DNA from: Verrucomicrobiota bacterium
GTDB lineage: Bacteria; Verrucomicrobiota; Verrucomicrobiia; Verrucomicrobiales; Akkermansiaceae
Direction: 5' to 3'
NCBI GenBank assembly: GCA_026397695.1
Contig: JAPLUJ010000493.1
Coordinates: 1-5,624 of the forward strand
Length of the DNA: 5,624 bases
Shown here in pieces: positions 5,431 through 5,624 of this stretch; position 1 is the stretch's first letter; each line of letters starts with the position of its first letter. Under the pieces are notes generated by a model. That model ran no database searches. It was given only the letters and a program-made list of their open reading frames with translations, and had not been told where the DNA came from. The translations under genes were made by a program, and so were the position numbers.

Positions 5431-5624
5431 TCAGCGTGTTTTGAAGTGAAGGCTGGTGCGCAACACGCCGCCTTCGCGGCGGGTGTGGACGGTAAGTTTG
5501 TCCATATCATCCATGGCGTGGATAAAATCACCGGCCATTTTCAGTCGTTCGGGAGACATCCCGTCGGCACCGAAGATGGCGGCGGAGTTTTTATCGACCA
5601 CCTTGAGGGTTTCACGTGAGAATT
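5431..5624 (-). CDS. C-terminal end of an unrecognised protein (5' end outside the window)
   Basis: The minus strand is open from the right edge to a TGA at 5433-5431, giving 63 full codons. The translation begins FSRETLKVVDKNSAAIFGAD and ends GVLRTSLHFKTR. The codons have the G/C-rich third positions of the neighbouring genes. The fragment has mixed charged and hydrophobic residues, no cysteines, no membrane segment and no motif I can name. The end (LTVHTRREGGVLRTSLHFK) reads like two beta strands around a turn. It lies 76 bp upstream of trmO on the same strand. The gene is supported by the open frame and coding composition only, and no function is assigned. Confidence 0.6.
   Translation of the reverse strand, partial: FSRETLKVVDKNSAAIFGADGMSPERLKMAGDFIHAMDDMDKLTVHTRREGGVLRTSLHFKTR

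Overview
The window is GC-rich bacterial DNA (roughly 60% by eye) with four protein genes: a multiheme cytochrome cut at its 5' end, a complete threonyl-tRNA synthetase (thrS), a complete tRNA methyltransferase gene (trmO/tsaA) on the opposite strand, and the 3' end of an unrecognised gene on the minus strand. The cytochrome-HEAT-TPR architecture, the TGS-less ThrRS with an MNCPHH zinc motif, and the palindrome-rich intergenic DNA suggest the Planctomycetes-Verrucomicrobia side of the tree, most likely Verrucomicrobiota. This placement is inferred from remembered family patterns and no search was run.

Layout. 3-2315 (+): exported octaheme c-type cytochrome with HEAT-like and TPR repeats; the window starts inside the signal peptide, probably one base after the A of the ATG. 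2316-2430: short spacer with no clear terminator, T-box or Shine-Dalgarno sequence. 2431-4308 (+): thrS, without the N-terminal TGS domain but with intact editing, catalytic and anticodon-binding domains, an extra segment before the zinc cysteine, and an in-frame 13-codon tandem duplication in the anticodon-binding domain. 4309-4601: convergent intergenic region holding a chain of seven stem-loops. 4602-5354 (-): trmO. 5355-5430: spacer with an inverted repeat over the trmO start. 5431-5624 (-): C-terminal 64 codons of an unknown protein.

Function. thrS and trmO converge and both act on threonine tRNA: ThrRS charges it, and TrmO methylates the t6A37 base next to its anticodon. The cytochrome belongs to periplasmic electron transfer and has no evident link to the other two. 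The strongest oddities are the old, silently diverged 39-bp duplication inside thrS, a codon-usage shift at the same domain, the hairpin chain between thrS and trmO, and frequent dispersed GTTAG/CTAAC words that fall in all reading-frame phases.
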